Source: Nocardia africana NBRC 100379 (lineage in GTDB: Bacteria; Actinomycetota; Actinomycetes; Mycobacteriales; Mycobacteriaceae). From it: DNA of 64,000 nucleotides. Positions 8,866-16,290 of the stretch are shown piece by piece. The notes beneath the pieces are model-generated. The model made no database searches. It saw only the letters and a program-made list of their open reading frames with translations, and was not told the DNA's origin. Positions within the stretch are counted from its first letter, which is position 1. Every line of letters begins with the position of its first letter. The stretch spans positions 62,001 through 126,000 of the forward strand of contig NZ_BDAV01000001.1 of NCBI RefSeq assembly GCF_001612635.1, written 5' to 3'. The translations under genes were made by a program, and so were the position numbers.

Positions 8866-9323
8866 GTCTCGTCGGTCACCAGAGCGGCGGCGGCGCGGCG
8901 GATGATCGCCGGGATCTCCACCGATTTGCGGGTCTCGTTGTCCACGTAGACGTGCACGAAGGTGCCGGTGGCGGCCAGCTCCAGGTCTTCACCCACGGTG
9001 TCGGCGGCGGTGCCGGGGTCCAGGACGCGGAAGATCGCCAGGTCGTAGGTGATGCTGGAGCGTCCGAGGCGGCTGATTCGCAGTCCGACCCGCAATTGGT
9101 CGGGAAAACTCAGCGAGCCCAGATACTGGCACGAGGTCTGGGCGACCACGCCGATCGCGGGCAGTTCCCGGATGTCGGTGCCGGTCGCGGCCATCAACCA
9201 CGCGTTGACCGCGGTGTCGAAGTACGAGTAGTAGGTCACGTTGTTGACGTGGCCGTAGTGGTCGTTGTCGGCCCATCGGGTCGGCACCGGCCAGAGCACC
9301 GGATAGTCCTGCTGTGTGGTCAC
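8862..9323 (-). CDS. Acyl-CoA thioesterase, hotdog fold (YbgC/FadM type)
   Basis: A 153-residue single-hotdog thioesterase that would hydrolyse acyl-CoA esters. The family motif near the N-terminus is clear: TRWADNDHYGHVNNVTYYSY, with the Asp (D of DNDHYGHVNN) that acts as catalytic residue in the 4-hydroxybenzoyl-CoA thioesterase group. The rest is the usual beta-sheet (CQYLGSLSFPDQLRVGLRIS, GTFVHVYVDNETRKSVEIP). GTG at 9323 fits the family length. It converges on bkdC with overlapping stop codons. Its position suggests trimming of CoA esters from branched-chain catabolism, but that is inference from context only. Confidence 0.85.
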   Translation of the reverse strand: MTTQQDYPVLWPVPTRWADNDHYGHVNNVTYYSYFDTAVNAWLMAATGTDIRELPAIGVVAQTSCQYLGSLSFPDQLRVGLRISRLGRSSITYDLAIFRVLDPGTAADTVGEDLELAATGTFVHVYVDNETRKSVEIPAIIRRAAAALVTDET

Positions 9324-9677
9324 CGCCCCGACAATAGTGACGCGACCGGAACGACGCGGGCCGAGGCGGCAGTGAACCCGGCGCGGCGCAGAAACGTGTC
9401 GGTGGTAGGTCATACACTCGAATCGAAACCGGTTACATCCGGGGCCCGTGCGGTGACGTCGACGATGCCGTGATCGTCCGGGATACGGGGAGCCGCCGAC
9501 CGCGGTCGGCGCCGCCGAATCAACGACGCTTCGACGCACTCCTCCGCTCCGGAGTCGTACCCTCGGGTCAGGCGCTTCGGGTGTTGGGCCCCAAGGGGTT
9601 CCGCGTGCCGAGCCGCACGGCCCGGCACGGCCTCTCGTGCGGTGAACAATCGGTGTGCGCCCGGTACCGTCGAGTCG
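9324..9677. other. Intergenic region between divergent thioesterase and MFS genes
   Basis: About 350 bases without a convincing gene. It must hold the promoters of both divergent genes. A perfect 16-base palindrome (GCCGACCG followed by CGGTCGGC) lies at 9495-9510. I see no other strong structure. Confidence 0.5.
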
Positions 9678-11033
9678 ATGCATTCATCGGTGGAGACGAC
9701 CCGGCGCGGGACGGTTGCTCCGGCTGCTCGCCGCGCGCGGGCAGCGGTGTTCGCGACCTTCGCGCTCAACGGGTTCCTGGCCGCGATGTGGGTGGTGCAC
9801 ATTCCGGTCATCACCGACCGCACCGGGGTCTCGCACGGAACTCTCGGATTACTGATCCTGGTGATGGCGGGCAGCGGCATCGTCGGTATGCAGGCGGCGG
9901 GCCCGCTCGCAGACCGCTTCGGCAGCCGGACCTTGGTCGGCGCCGCCGTCAGCTGGCTGGTCGTGGCGGTGAGCGCGCCGGCGTGGGCGACCGGGCCGAT
10001 CCAGCTCGGCATCGCGCTCGCGCTCTTCGGTTTCGGCAACGGCGCGCTCGACGTGTCGATGAACGCCCAGGCGGTGCAGGTCGAGCGGGTCTACGGCCGG
10101 CCGATCATGGCGGCGTTCCACGCGCTGTTCTCCTGCGGCGGCTTGGTCGGCTCACTCGCCGGCGCGGCGGCCATGCACGCCGGCGCCGATATCCGGGCGA
10201 GTTTCGCGGTCGCGGCGGTGCTCGGCCTGCTGGTGATGCTGGCCAGTGTGCCGAGTCTGCTCCCCCGCCCGCACGCGACCTCGCACGTCGAGCCGGCAGC
10301 CGCAGTCGCCGAATCCGCGGCGGCGGTCCCGGGCCACGCGGCCGGACATGTTGTGGCTGTGACCGAATCGGCCACGGCACGTCGGGGAGCCGGCGCGGCG
10401 ACCTCGGGTTCGCGAGCCGGTAGCGATTCCGCCGTGCGGCGACGCATCCGGCGATGGCTCCCGCCGAAAGTCCTGGCACTGGCCGCCATCGCCTTCGCCC
10501 TCCTGATGGCCGAGGGCGTGGCCAACGACTGGAGCGCCCTGCAGACGCACGAACATCTCGGGGTCGGCGACGCCACCGCCGCCCTGTCGTTCGGCGCGTT
10601 CTCCATCGCGATGACCGTCGGCCGCTTCACCGCGGACCGCGTCAGCGAACGCTTCGGCCGCATCGCCGTGGTCCGCTGGGGTTCGGTCCTCGGCGCCGCC
10701 GGTCTCGCCGTCATCATGGCCTCGCCGTGGCTGCCACTGAGCCTCGCCGGCTGGATCCTCGCCGGCCTCGGCCTCGCCGGCGGCGTCCCCCAGATCTTCA
10801 CCGCCGCAGGCAATCTGGGCACCGCCACGGCCGCCACCGACATGTCCAAGGTCTTCGGCCTCGGCTACCTCGGCTTCCTCGCCGGCCCCTCGGTCATCGG
10901 CTGGCTCGCCCAACTCACCTCCCTCACCCTCGCCTTCACCTTCCCCCTGATAGCCGTCCTGCTCTGCGCTTGGTTCGCAGGGACCGTCGGGGACACGAAC
11001 CGAGTTGTTGACCTAGAGGACAAAAACTCGTAG
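9678..11033 (+). CDS. MFS transporter (YbjJ / fucose-permease-like)
   Basis: A 451-residue major facilitator protein with 12 predicted membrane segments, split into two sixes by a long soluble loop (about residues 195-260, rich in Ala, Gly and Arg). The first helix FATFALNGFLAAMWVVHIPV and the loop GPLADRFGSRTL (the MFS A-motif), plus FGFGNGALDVSMNAQAVQVE, resemble the YbjJ/fucose-permease branch, often annotated as sugar or efflux carriers. Substrate unknown. The ATG at 9678 is preferred over an in-frame GTG at 9642. The end of the gene contains a 28-base palindrome, and the TetR gene begins 9 bases after the stop, so the regulator may be cotranscribed as well as having its own promoter. Confidence 0.8.
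   Translation: MHSSVETTRRGTVAPAARRARAAVFATFALNGFLAAMWVVHIPVITDRTGVSHGTLGLLILVMAGSGIVGMQAAGPLADRFGSRTLVGAAVSWLVVAVSAPAWATGPIQLGIALALFGFGNGALDVSMNAQAVQVERVYGRPIMAAFHALFSCGGLVGSLAGAAAMHAGADIRASFAVAAVLGLLVMLASVPSLLPRPHATSHVEPAAAVAESAAAVPGHAAGHVVAVTESATARRGAGAATSGSRAGSDSAVRRRIRRWLPPKVLALAAIAFALLMAEGVANDWSALQTHEHLGVGDATAALSFGAFSIAMTVGRFTADRVSERFGRIAVVRWGSVLGAAGLAVIMASPWLPLSLAGWILAGLGLAGGVPQIFTAAGNLGTATAATDMSKVFGLGYLGFLAGPSVIGWLAQLTSLTLAFTFPLIAVLLCAWFAGTVGDTNRVVDLEDKNS
11002..11029. promoter_or_regulatory. 28-bp palindromic operator upstream of TetR gene
   Basis: An inverted repeat with 11 of 14 positions paired: left half GAGTTGTTGACCTA, right half GAGGACAAAAACTC. The core TTGACC-N4-GGACAA lies 20 bases before the TetR start, inside the end of the MFS gene. 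A weaker copy of the core precedes the SDR gene, so this is the likely autoregulatory site. Confidence 0.6.
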
Positions 11034-11042
11034 CGTGGGGGC

Positions 11043-11618
11043 ATGGGCAGACCGCGTAACTTCGAGACCGAGACCGTGGTGGATCGGGCTCTGGACGCGT
11101 TCTGGACCCATGGGTATGCGAATACCTCGCCGGCGCAGCTGGCCGAGGCGACCGGGATCGGAAAGGGGAGTCTGTACAACACGTTCGGCAGCAAGCGGGA
11201 GCTGTTCGAGCGGGTGCTGGACCGCTACGACCGGATGGGCTCGGAAGTGGCCGGGGGGTTCATGGCGCGGCCGGGGACCGCACGGGAGTGCATCGGCGCC
11301 TTCATGCGATTTCTGGTGGATTCCGATGTCGCACAGCCTGTTCGGCGTGGCTGCCTGGCGGTGAACACCGCTACCGAATTCTCCGCGCAGGATCCGGAGA
11401 TCACGAAGGCGGTCCGGACCATGCAGGAGAACACCATGACCGCACTGGCCGATCGGATCGATCGGGGGCGACGCGACGGTGACGTGGCGCAGGACGTCGA
11501 TCCGCGGGCAGCCGCCGAATTCCTGATGAACACCATCGTGGGACTGCGCGTCATGGCCAAGACCAGCGATGCGGAATCCCTGCACCGCATCATCGAGACC
11601 GCACTGACCACACTCTGA
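11043..11618 (+). CDS. TetR-family transcriptional regulator
   Basis: A 191-residue TetR protein. The N-terminal helix-turn-helix is typical: ALDAFWTHGYANTSPAQLAE, then GIGKGSLYNTFGSKRELFER. The ligand-binding half has RRGCLAVNTATEF, as in the AcrR-like group whose C-terminal domain has a conserved GCL(L/A) segment. Palindromes sharing TTGACC-N4 lie before this gene and before the SDR gene that follows, so it probably represses both itself and the SDR. An intrinsic terminator separates the two genes, which means the SDR has its own promoter. Confidence 0.9.
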   Translation: MGRPRNFETETVVDRALDAFWTHGYANTSPAQLAEATGIGKGSLYNTFGSKRELFERVLDRYDRMGSEVAGGFMARPGTARECIGAFMRFLVDSDVAQPVRRGCLAVNTATEFSAQDPEITKAVRTMQENTMTALADRIDRGRRDGDVAQDVDPRAAAEFLMNTIVGLRVMAKTSDAESLHRIIETALTTL

Positions 11619-11623
11619 TGTCC

Positions 11624-11648
11624 GGGCCGCTGCCGCGGCCCTTTTTTT
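11624..11648 (+). terminator. Intrinsic terminator after the TetR gene
   Basis: Perfect 7-bp stem (GGGCCGC, loop TGCC, GCGGCCC) followed by seven T residues, 5 bases after the TetR stop. Confidence 0.85.
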
Positions 11649-11654
11649 CCACCT

Positions 11655-11682
11655 CAATTTTTGACCCGAAGTTCAAGAAAGG
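11655..11682. promoter_or_regulatory. Second TetR-operator-like palindrome, before the SDR gene
   Basis: TTGACC-CGAA-GTTCAA has the same core and 4-base spacing as the site at 11002-11029 (TTGACC-TAGA-GGACAA). The outer arms are weaker, with 8 of 14 positions paired. It sits just upstream of the SDR start at 11690. Confidence 0.5.
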
Positions 11683-11689
11683 GAAGCTC

Positions 11690-12478
11690 ATGGATCTCGA
11701 ACTGACCGGTAAGACCGCCGTCGTCACCGGCGCGAGCCGTGGCATCGGACTGGCGATCGCCGAGGCGCTGACCGCCGAGGGCGCACTGGTCGTCGGCGGG
11801 GCGCGCACCGTCACGCCTGAACTCGAAAAGGCCGGTGTCGCCGCCTATTCGGTCGATCTCGGCACCTCGGAAGGCGCCACCACGCTGATCGATTCGGCGC
11901 TGCGCGACCTCGGCGGCATCGACATCCTCGTCAACAATGTCGGTGGCGGCGACGCGGATCGGCTGGGACTGGGCGCATTCACCGACATCACCGACGAACA
12001 GTGGCGAACCCTGTTCGACCTCAATCTGTTCAGCGCCATCTGGACCACGCGCGCGGCGCTTCCCAGCCTGCTGGAACGCCGCGGTTCGATCGTGAACATC
12101 TCCTCGATCAACTCGCGCCTGCCCGCGGCCGGGCCGATCGGCTACAGCGAGGCGAAAGCCGCGCTCACCTCGCTGAGCAAACGCCTCAGTGAGGAATTGG
12201 CCCCGCGCGGCGTGCGCGTCAACACCGTCTCCCCCGGTGTCGTGGGCACTCCGCTGTGGCGGGACCCGAACGGATTCGGCGGAAAACTCGCTGCGGCGCA
12301 AGGTATCTCGCACGAAGACCTGCTCGCGGGCATCGGCGAGAATTTCGGCATCGCCTCGGGGCGGATCTCGGAGCCCGAGGAGGTGGCCGCGCTGGTCACC
12401 TTCCTCGTCTCCGCCCGGGCCGGCAATATCGTCGGCGCCGACTACATCATCGACGGCGGAACGTTGAAAGTCGCCTGA
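11690..12478 (+). CDS. SDR-family oxidoreductase
   Basis: A 262-residue classical short-chain dehydrogenase/reductase. The nucleotide-binding motif TGASRGIGLAIAE starts near residue 14, the NNVGG motif replaces the common NNAG, and the catalytic Ser-Tyr-Lys appears as ISSINS plus GYSEAKAAL. The C-terminus DYIIDGGTLKVA is typical of 3-oxoacyl-ACP-reductase-like members. Substrate unknown. Its promoter region carries a copy of the TetR operator, so it is likely the target gene of the preceding regulator. The stop codon is 3 bases before a 62-base duplicate of the MFS gene end (12482-12543); see the repeat entries. Confidence 0.88.
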   Translation: MDLELTGKTAVVTGASRGIGLAIAEALTAEGALVVGGARTVTPELEKAGVAAYSVDLGTSEGATTLIDSALRDLGGIDILVNNVGGGDADRLGLGAFTDITDEQWRTLFDLNLFSAIWTTRAALPSLLERRGSIVNISSINSRLPAAGPIGYSEAKAALTSLSKRLSEELAPRGVRVNTVSPGVVGTPLWRDPNGFGGKLAAAQGISHEDLLAGIGENFGIASGRISEPEEVAALVTFLVSARAGNIVGADYIIDGGTLKVA

Positions 12479-12543
12479 CCACTACCGTTCGTGCTTGTGC
12501 CGCAGGCCGTTGCCCAGCGCCACGGCCGCGGCCAGCCACGCCC
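12477..12543. repeat. Direct repeat, left copy (duplicate of MFS gene 3' end)
   Basis: Sixty-seven bases that match 16224-16290 at 64 positions. The right copy is the last 62 bases of the MFS drug-efflux gene (minus strand, beginning at its stop codon) plus 5 bases beyond. The left copy is therefore an orphan fragment of that gene end, starting at the last two bases of the SDR stop codon. The two copies bracket a 3.7-kb block, like the attL/attR ends of an element that integrated at a gene's 3' end. Confidence 0.9.
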
Positions 12544-12549
12544 AATCGG

Positions 12550-12987
12550 TCAACTGCAGCCCGGCAAGCGGCGCAGGCCGCTCTGAACGTCGGTGACGAG
12601 ATCGGAGTAGGCAACTGCCAGCTCGCCGAGCTTTCTCCACAGATACCGTAATTCCGCGGCGCGCGCCTCGGCGAACGCCGCATCGACACTGGCGGTGTAG
12701 TAGGCGAGCCGGTCGATGACCGAGCCCAAGGTTTCGGTGTGAATCGATGCGGCGCCGTGCGCGGGTGGGAAGCGGCCGGTGATCCAGTGATCGAGTTCGG
12801 CGATGAGCAGTTCTCTGGCCCGGTCGACGGCATCGGCGCCGTCGCGGTCACAGTGCCGCCGTTGGGCGTGCAGGACAGCGAGCCGGTGCGCGCCGTGCAG
12901 GAGCGGGTGACCGGCGCGGATATCGCCGCGACATGCTTGCAGCAGTTGATATTTCGGTGGCAGGGAAGCTATCGGGTCCATGACCAT
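12550..12987 (-). CDS. DUF4254 domain-containing protein
   Basis: A 145-residue protein that I recognise as the DUF4254 type common in Mycobacteriales and Streptomyces: an all-helical protein with HPLLHGAHRLAVLHAQR, ARELLIAELDHWI and AASIHTETLGSVIDRLAYY, then LRYLWRKLGELAVAYSDLV. No activity is established for the family. The stop lies 6 bases inside the island border. The two possible starts (ATG at 12987 and 12981) overlap the end of a broken upstream frame that stops at 12969, an overlap typical of coupled genes, so it was probably the downstream partner of that gene before it decayed. Confidence 0.7.
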   Translation of the reverse strand: MVMDPIASLPPKYQLLQACRGDIRAGHPLLHGAHRLAVLHAQRRHCDRDGADAVDRARELLIAELDHWITGRFPPAHGAASIHTETLGSVIDRLAYYTASVDAAFAEARAAELRYLWRKLGELAVAYSDLVTDVQSGLRRLPGCS

Positions 12988-13250
12988 CCACCCGTGCAGG
13001 CGGCGACCGCGTCGAGGATCGCCTCCTCGGCCGGCCGGAAACTGTCGCGTGGCGCGACGATCCAGCGGCGGTGCCGCACCGACGCCGCCGTCGGCGAGGG
13101 CAGTGCGATCGCCGCACCCGCCGCCACGATCGACACGTTGAGCCGGAACAGGCCGAACTCGTGGTATCGAGCGTGTCCAGCAATGGAATCAGATCCGCCA
13201 GCTCCACGTTTGCGATGCCCGGCGCTCCGGGGAAGAGTTCGTTCAGGACG
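12969..13250 (-). pseudogene. Frameshifted minus-strand gene fragment upstream of DUF4254
   Basis: Two protein-like stretches lie in consecutive different frames. LNELFPGAPGIANVELADLI runs in one frame from about 13247. After a shift near 13165-13175 it continues as HEFGLFRLNVSIVAAG, then RRWIVAPRDSFRPAEEAILD, and stops at 12969. Composition and codon use look coding in both parts, but neither frame is open throughout. The family is not recognised. The stop overlaps the DUF4254 start, so the intact ancestor was probably translationally coupled to it. Confidence 0.45.
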
Positions 13251-13572
13251 GCATGTCGAGTGTGGCAACGATGTCTGTCCATAGCTTGTCGATATCGAAG
13301 ACCCGAATCGTGAGCGGCCGCGCGGATTGGGGGCCAAACGTCCGCTGAAGCTTCACCACGGTCTGCGACGCAACCGGACCGACAGGCGCGTTCCTCACAA
13401 ATCGCCACGTGTCGAAATCCGGCCATTGATCGACTGCGCGCGCGAAGTCTTTGCCGATCTTCTTGGCCAACTCACGCTCAGCGTCTCGCCCTGGACGCTG
13501 CCCATAGCAGGCGTACGCGATGCTTCCCGCTTCGGCCAACCCGTCACCGACCGCGCATGCCGATACGACACC
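13243..13572 (-). pseudogene. Fragment resembling a restriction-endonuclease-like defence domain
   Basis: About 110 residues ending in a stop at 13243. The segment ACYGQRPGRDAERELAKKIG, then DFARAVDQWPDFDTWRFVRN, ending with IDKLWTDIVATLD, resembles the PD-(D/E)XK-like N-terminal modules of NACHT and ABC-three-component defence proteins (a YGP motif, a KI..DF..A...WPD.. helix and a WVFVHN strand). The usual upstream strand and acidic residue are poorly preserved and no start codon with a ribosome-binding site is seen, so I read it as a remnant. The assignment is from memory of the family pattern and is tentative. Confidence 0.4.
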
Positions 13573-13580
13573 GGGTGATT

Positions 13581-13765
13581 CTAGCGGATCGGCAAACCCT
13601 CTCTGCTGCAATCGTATTCGACGTCGAAGGTGCCGAAACGATTCGGCCGGATCAACTCGGCCCGGCCAACGATGCTGTCCCGGACCGGGCAATACGGCGA
13701 TCCTGCGCCCCGCCCCGATCGAAGCGTGCAGTTCAAGATCCGGGATAACGATGTGTTCGAGAACG
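13581..13765 (-). pseudogene. Short frameshifted coding remnant
   Basis: Reading the minus strand, VLEHIVIPDLELHASIGAGR in one frame is followed, after a shift near 13690, by DSIVGRAELIRPNRFGTFDV and a few more residues up to the TAG at 13581. Both parts look protein-coding and beta-rich; together they would form a module of about 60 residues. Family not recognised. It adds to the picture of decayed genes between DUF4254 and the type VII-like operon. Confidence 0.35.
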
Positions 13766-13877
13766 CAAGGGGGGACGTGCGGGAGTACTACTGACCCGAA
13801 CTGTGCGCTCGGTCGTCGCAGTCGTCATCCACAGCGAGACCCGCTTCCCTGCCCTATGCTGACACGAGGAGGGGAAA

Positions 13878-14198
13878 ATGACATTTCAAGTCAACCCGGA
13901 CGGACTGCGGGCCGCGGCGGGAGAGTTGGCGCTACTACCGACCGATGTCGACAATGCGCCGAAACTCGACGCCGATCCGGTGGCGAAATTGCTCGCGGGT
14001 TTGTCGGTAGGGACCGAACTCGGCAAGTCCAATGCGGCAAGTACGCAAGCCAAGGACGTTCTGAAGGCGCGCTTCAACGAGTTCTCGGCCCTGTTGGTGA
14101 CGTGTGCAGACAGCTTTCACGGCAACGACCAAGACGCCGCTCAGCGCCTCGCTGCTGTCGCGGATCTGAATTCCGGCGACCCGCACGCGGGCCGGTAG
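13878..14198 (+). CDS. EspC-like type VII secretion-associated protein
   Basis: A 106-residue helical protein resembling the ESX-1 secretion-associated (EspC) family. It begins MTFQVNPDGLRAAAGELALL and ends with ADSFHGNDQDAAQRLAAVAD. The family usually has a Y-x-x-x-D/E export signal in this C-terminal position; here it reads F80-H-G-N-D84, with Phe for Tyr. A strong GAGGAGGGG precedes the ATG. It is the first gene of a four-gene plus-strand operon, 5 bases ahead of the WXG-type protein, the order seen for small-partner plus large-substrate pairs of type VII systems. No secretion ATPase or membrane core gene is in the window, so export would depend on a system encoded elsewhere. Confidence 0.65.
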   Translation: MTFQVNPDGLRAAAGELALLPTDVDNAPKLDADPVAKLLAGLSVGTELGKSNAASTQAKDVLKARFNEFSALLVTCADSFHGNDQDAAQRLAAVADLNSGDPHAGR

Positions 14199-14203
14199 CC
14201 GGC

Positions 14204-15625
14204 ATGCCGACTCCGAAAGAAGTGCTGGCCATGGATACCTCGGGCCTGCAGGGCGTCGCCGACCGGGCCGGCCAGATTGCCGACGCCATCGTCAAAGTAG
14301 CGGGCACGCTGCACAAGACCATCCACGACGATCTGGCGTGGCAAGGCGCGGCGGCCCGAGCCGCCGAAGACAAAGCCGACCGCGAACAGACTCAGATGCG
14401 AGCGATTGCCACCGCATACGATGACCTCAGTGCCGCCTGCGCCGGCGCAGCTCGCGACCTTCAGTACCCGATAGCGGAAATCAAGACGATCTTTCAGCAT
14501 TACGTCGTCCCGCCGGTTGCCGTCGCGGACGACTGGAGCGCAACCGGAATACAAGATCCGAATTCCGAAGCGGGCGTGCAGCTTTCTCGCCTGCCGGGAC
14601 TGGTCGCCAGCCTCCGAACCGCCGACGCGCAATGGAGCGCCGCCATTGCCACGGCCAACGACGAACTGACGAGGATGGCATCGACGACTACCTTGACGGC
14701 GATCAAGGTGGCCGATCAGAGCTTCAAATCGATGGATTCCCGTGCCGATCCGGATCGGATCCGTACCTCTGCCGCGGCGTTCCAGCAGTTGTTCGGACGT
14801 CCGCCGACAACCGCATCCGACTGGAATACAGCCGAGGCCCTGAACCCGAACAGCTATACCCCGGAGTTCAAGGGAGTCGGGCCCGAGATCCGTGTCGTCA
14901 AGATCACGCCCGTTCCTGGGCAGGGGGTGGTCCGATCGTCTCAGTACATCGAGCAACGTGACGTCTCCGACCCGGACCCCAACCCGCTCAATCTCAATCC
15001 CGGCGCTCGCGACTTGGGGAACAATCGAACGGCCGACCCGAACTTCGATCCCGAACATACGAAGGTCACTACGTATGTCGACTACGAGAACGGCATCGTC
15101 GTCATGCGCCAGAACCCGTCTGTCCGCGAGAACAACGACGGCAGCCCGGGCGAGGTCAAAGTTGGTGCGCCGGACGGCAAGGTGTGGCAGAACCCGGACG
15201 GGTCGGTCCGCATCCAGTACGACGCGGGTAACCCATTGCCGCCCTCTTGGATGACCAAACCTTCCGGCCTGGATGGCCACGATGTCACGGTCAACGGCGA
15301 TTTGGTGTTCCAGCCCGGTCCGAACGGGGTCCAAGTGAACGGGACGCGCACCGATTACCCATCATTGGAGGTGTATCAAGACACCCCCGATGGTCGCACG
15401 CAAACGATCGCGCTGGACCCGGCTCGATCCGGGAGCTCACTCGGCCCAGCCATGAATCTGCCGTTTCACCACGACATCGGCGTGGGCGGTGCGGCCTTCG
15501 GTCCGTTCACCGACTGGAACGACCGCTACGACGTGCCAGGGAATCCTAAGCCGTCGGCCTCGTTCGGTCCGGTCACGGCGCCGCCCACCGCCCCAGTGCA
15601 GCGGATACCCGCAGGGACGGCCTGA
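14204..15625 (+). CDS. Large WXG-type protein, candidate type VII secretion substrate
   Basis: A 473-residue protein with no signal peptide. The first 110 residues are helical and have a W46-Q-G48 motif after SGLQGVADRAGQIADAIVKV, consistent with a WXG100-like N-terminal domain. A second helical region follows to about residue 230. The remaining 240 residues are rich in Asn, Asp, Pro and Gly and look beta-stranded, with PNPLNLNPGARDLGNN and TKVTTYVDYENGIVVMRQNP. The last 20 residues are Pro-rich. The C-terminal part matches no toxin fold I can name and shows no obvious catalytic triad or HNH pattern. It is followed with a 0-base gap by a small membrane protein gene, as in effector-immunity pairs. 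Function unknown. Confidence 0.65.
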   Translation: MPTPKEVLAMDTSGLQGVADRAGQIADAIVKVAGTLHKTIHDDLAWQGAAARAAEDKADREQTQMRAIATAYDDLSAACAGAARDLQYPIAEIKTIFQHYVVPPVAVADDWSATGIQDPNSEAGVQLSRLPGLVASLRTADAQWSAAIATANDELTRMASTTTLTAIKVADQSFKSMDSRADPDRIRTSAAAFQQLFGRPPTTASDWNTAEALNPNSYTPEFKGVGPEIRVVKITPVPGQGVVRSSQYIEQRDVSDPDPNPLNLNPGARDLGNNRTADPNFDPEHTKVTTYVDYENGIVVMRQNPSVRENNDGSPGEVKVGAPDGKVWQNPDGSVRIQYDAGNPLPPSWMTKPSGLDGHDVTVNGDLVFQPGPNGVQVNGTRTDYPSLEVYQDTPDGRTQTIALDPARSGSSLGPAMNLPFHHDIGVGGAAFGPFTDWNDRYDVPGNPKPSASFGPVTAPPTAPVQRIPAGTA

Positions 15626-15928
15626 ATGACGCCCTCTTCGTCGGAAGATGCGCGGTTCTGGTGCCTCGCCACCTGGGGCGTCGCGGGCTTCTTTCTGCTG
15701 CAGCTGGTGGTCATGATGATCGTGGCGCGGGTGATGCACTCGGACACCGACGGCACGATCTTCGGTTCGTGTCTCGCCTCCTCGGTGGTAGGTGCCCTCA
15801 TCGCCTCGCTCCTTCGATGGAAGGCGCGGGGGCCCGTCCGCGGCGTAGCTCTTGCCGCGGTGACCACCGCGGGCATATGGCTCGGGTCGTCTGTCATCAT
15901 CGGATGCCTCTATTTCGCGACCAGATAG
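15626..15928 (+). CDS. Small membrane protein of the WXG operon
   Basis: A 100-residue protein with three predicted membrane segments (about residues 12-36, 45-63 and 73-97) and almost no soluble part. The ATG directly follows the TGA of the WXG-type gene, so the two are translationally coupled. No family recognised. The position suggests either an immunity protein for a toxic partner or an accessory membrane factor; nothing in the sequence decides between them. Confidence 0.6.
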   Translation: MTPSSSEDARFWCLATWGVAGFFLLQLVVMMIVARVMHSDTDGTIFGSCLASSVVGALIASLLRWKARGPVRGVALAAVTTAGIWLGSSVIIGCLYFATR

Positions 15929-15937
15929 GAGCGTCCT

Positions 15938-16222
15938 GTGACCCGAGAACGCTCCGATCCGCAGCACAGGCGCGAAACCTGGTTCGGCCCGCTGTCATTC
16001 AGAGGGGCGGCAGTTTGCCTCACGCTGAACGTGATTCCGTTCTTCATCAACGGATACCTGATCATCGCGCTCGTCCTGCTGTACGTGATCGAATTGATCG
16101 CCGCTGCCGTGCTCTGCGCTCGCGGAGGGCGCGCGCGACAGCTTTGCACTGGCATCGCGGTGGCGCTGGTCGGCACTGCCGCTTGCTTTGTGCTGCTCCC
16201 CGCACTGGGACGGTTGTCCTGA
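15938..16222 (+). CDS. Second small membrane protein of the WXG operon
   Basis: A 94-residue protein with a basic N-terminus (TRERSDPQHRRE) and three hydrophobic segments (about 24-43, 44-61 and 69-90). It starts with GTG 9 bases after the preceding gene and ends one base before the right-hand 67-bp repeat, so it is the last gene of the island. No family recognised. It is similar in size and topology to the neighbouring membrane protein, and the two may be distant duplicates. Confidence 0.55.
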   Translation: MTRERSDPQHRRETWFGPLSFRGAAVCLTLNVIPFFINGYLIIALVLLYVIELIAAAVLCARGGRARQLCTGIAVALVGTAACFVLLPALGRLS

Positions 16223-16223
16223 C

Positions 16224-16290
16224 GACCGCTACCGTTCGTGTTTGTGCCGCAGGCCGTTGCCCAGTGCCACGGCCGCGGCCAGCCACGCCC
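16224..16290. repeat. Direct repeat, right copy (MFS gene 3' end in place)
   Basis: Right partner of 12477-12543, with 64 of 67 bases identical and all three differences being transitions. From 16229 on it is the true coding end of the MFS gene on the minus strand. The distance between copy starts is 3747 bases. Confidence 0.9.

Noticed and set aside
12969..13337. The 122-codon minus-strand frame as an intact gene
   Set aside because: Only its second half looks coding; the matching first half is in another frame, so a frameshifted remnant is more likely.
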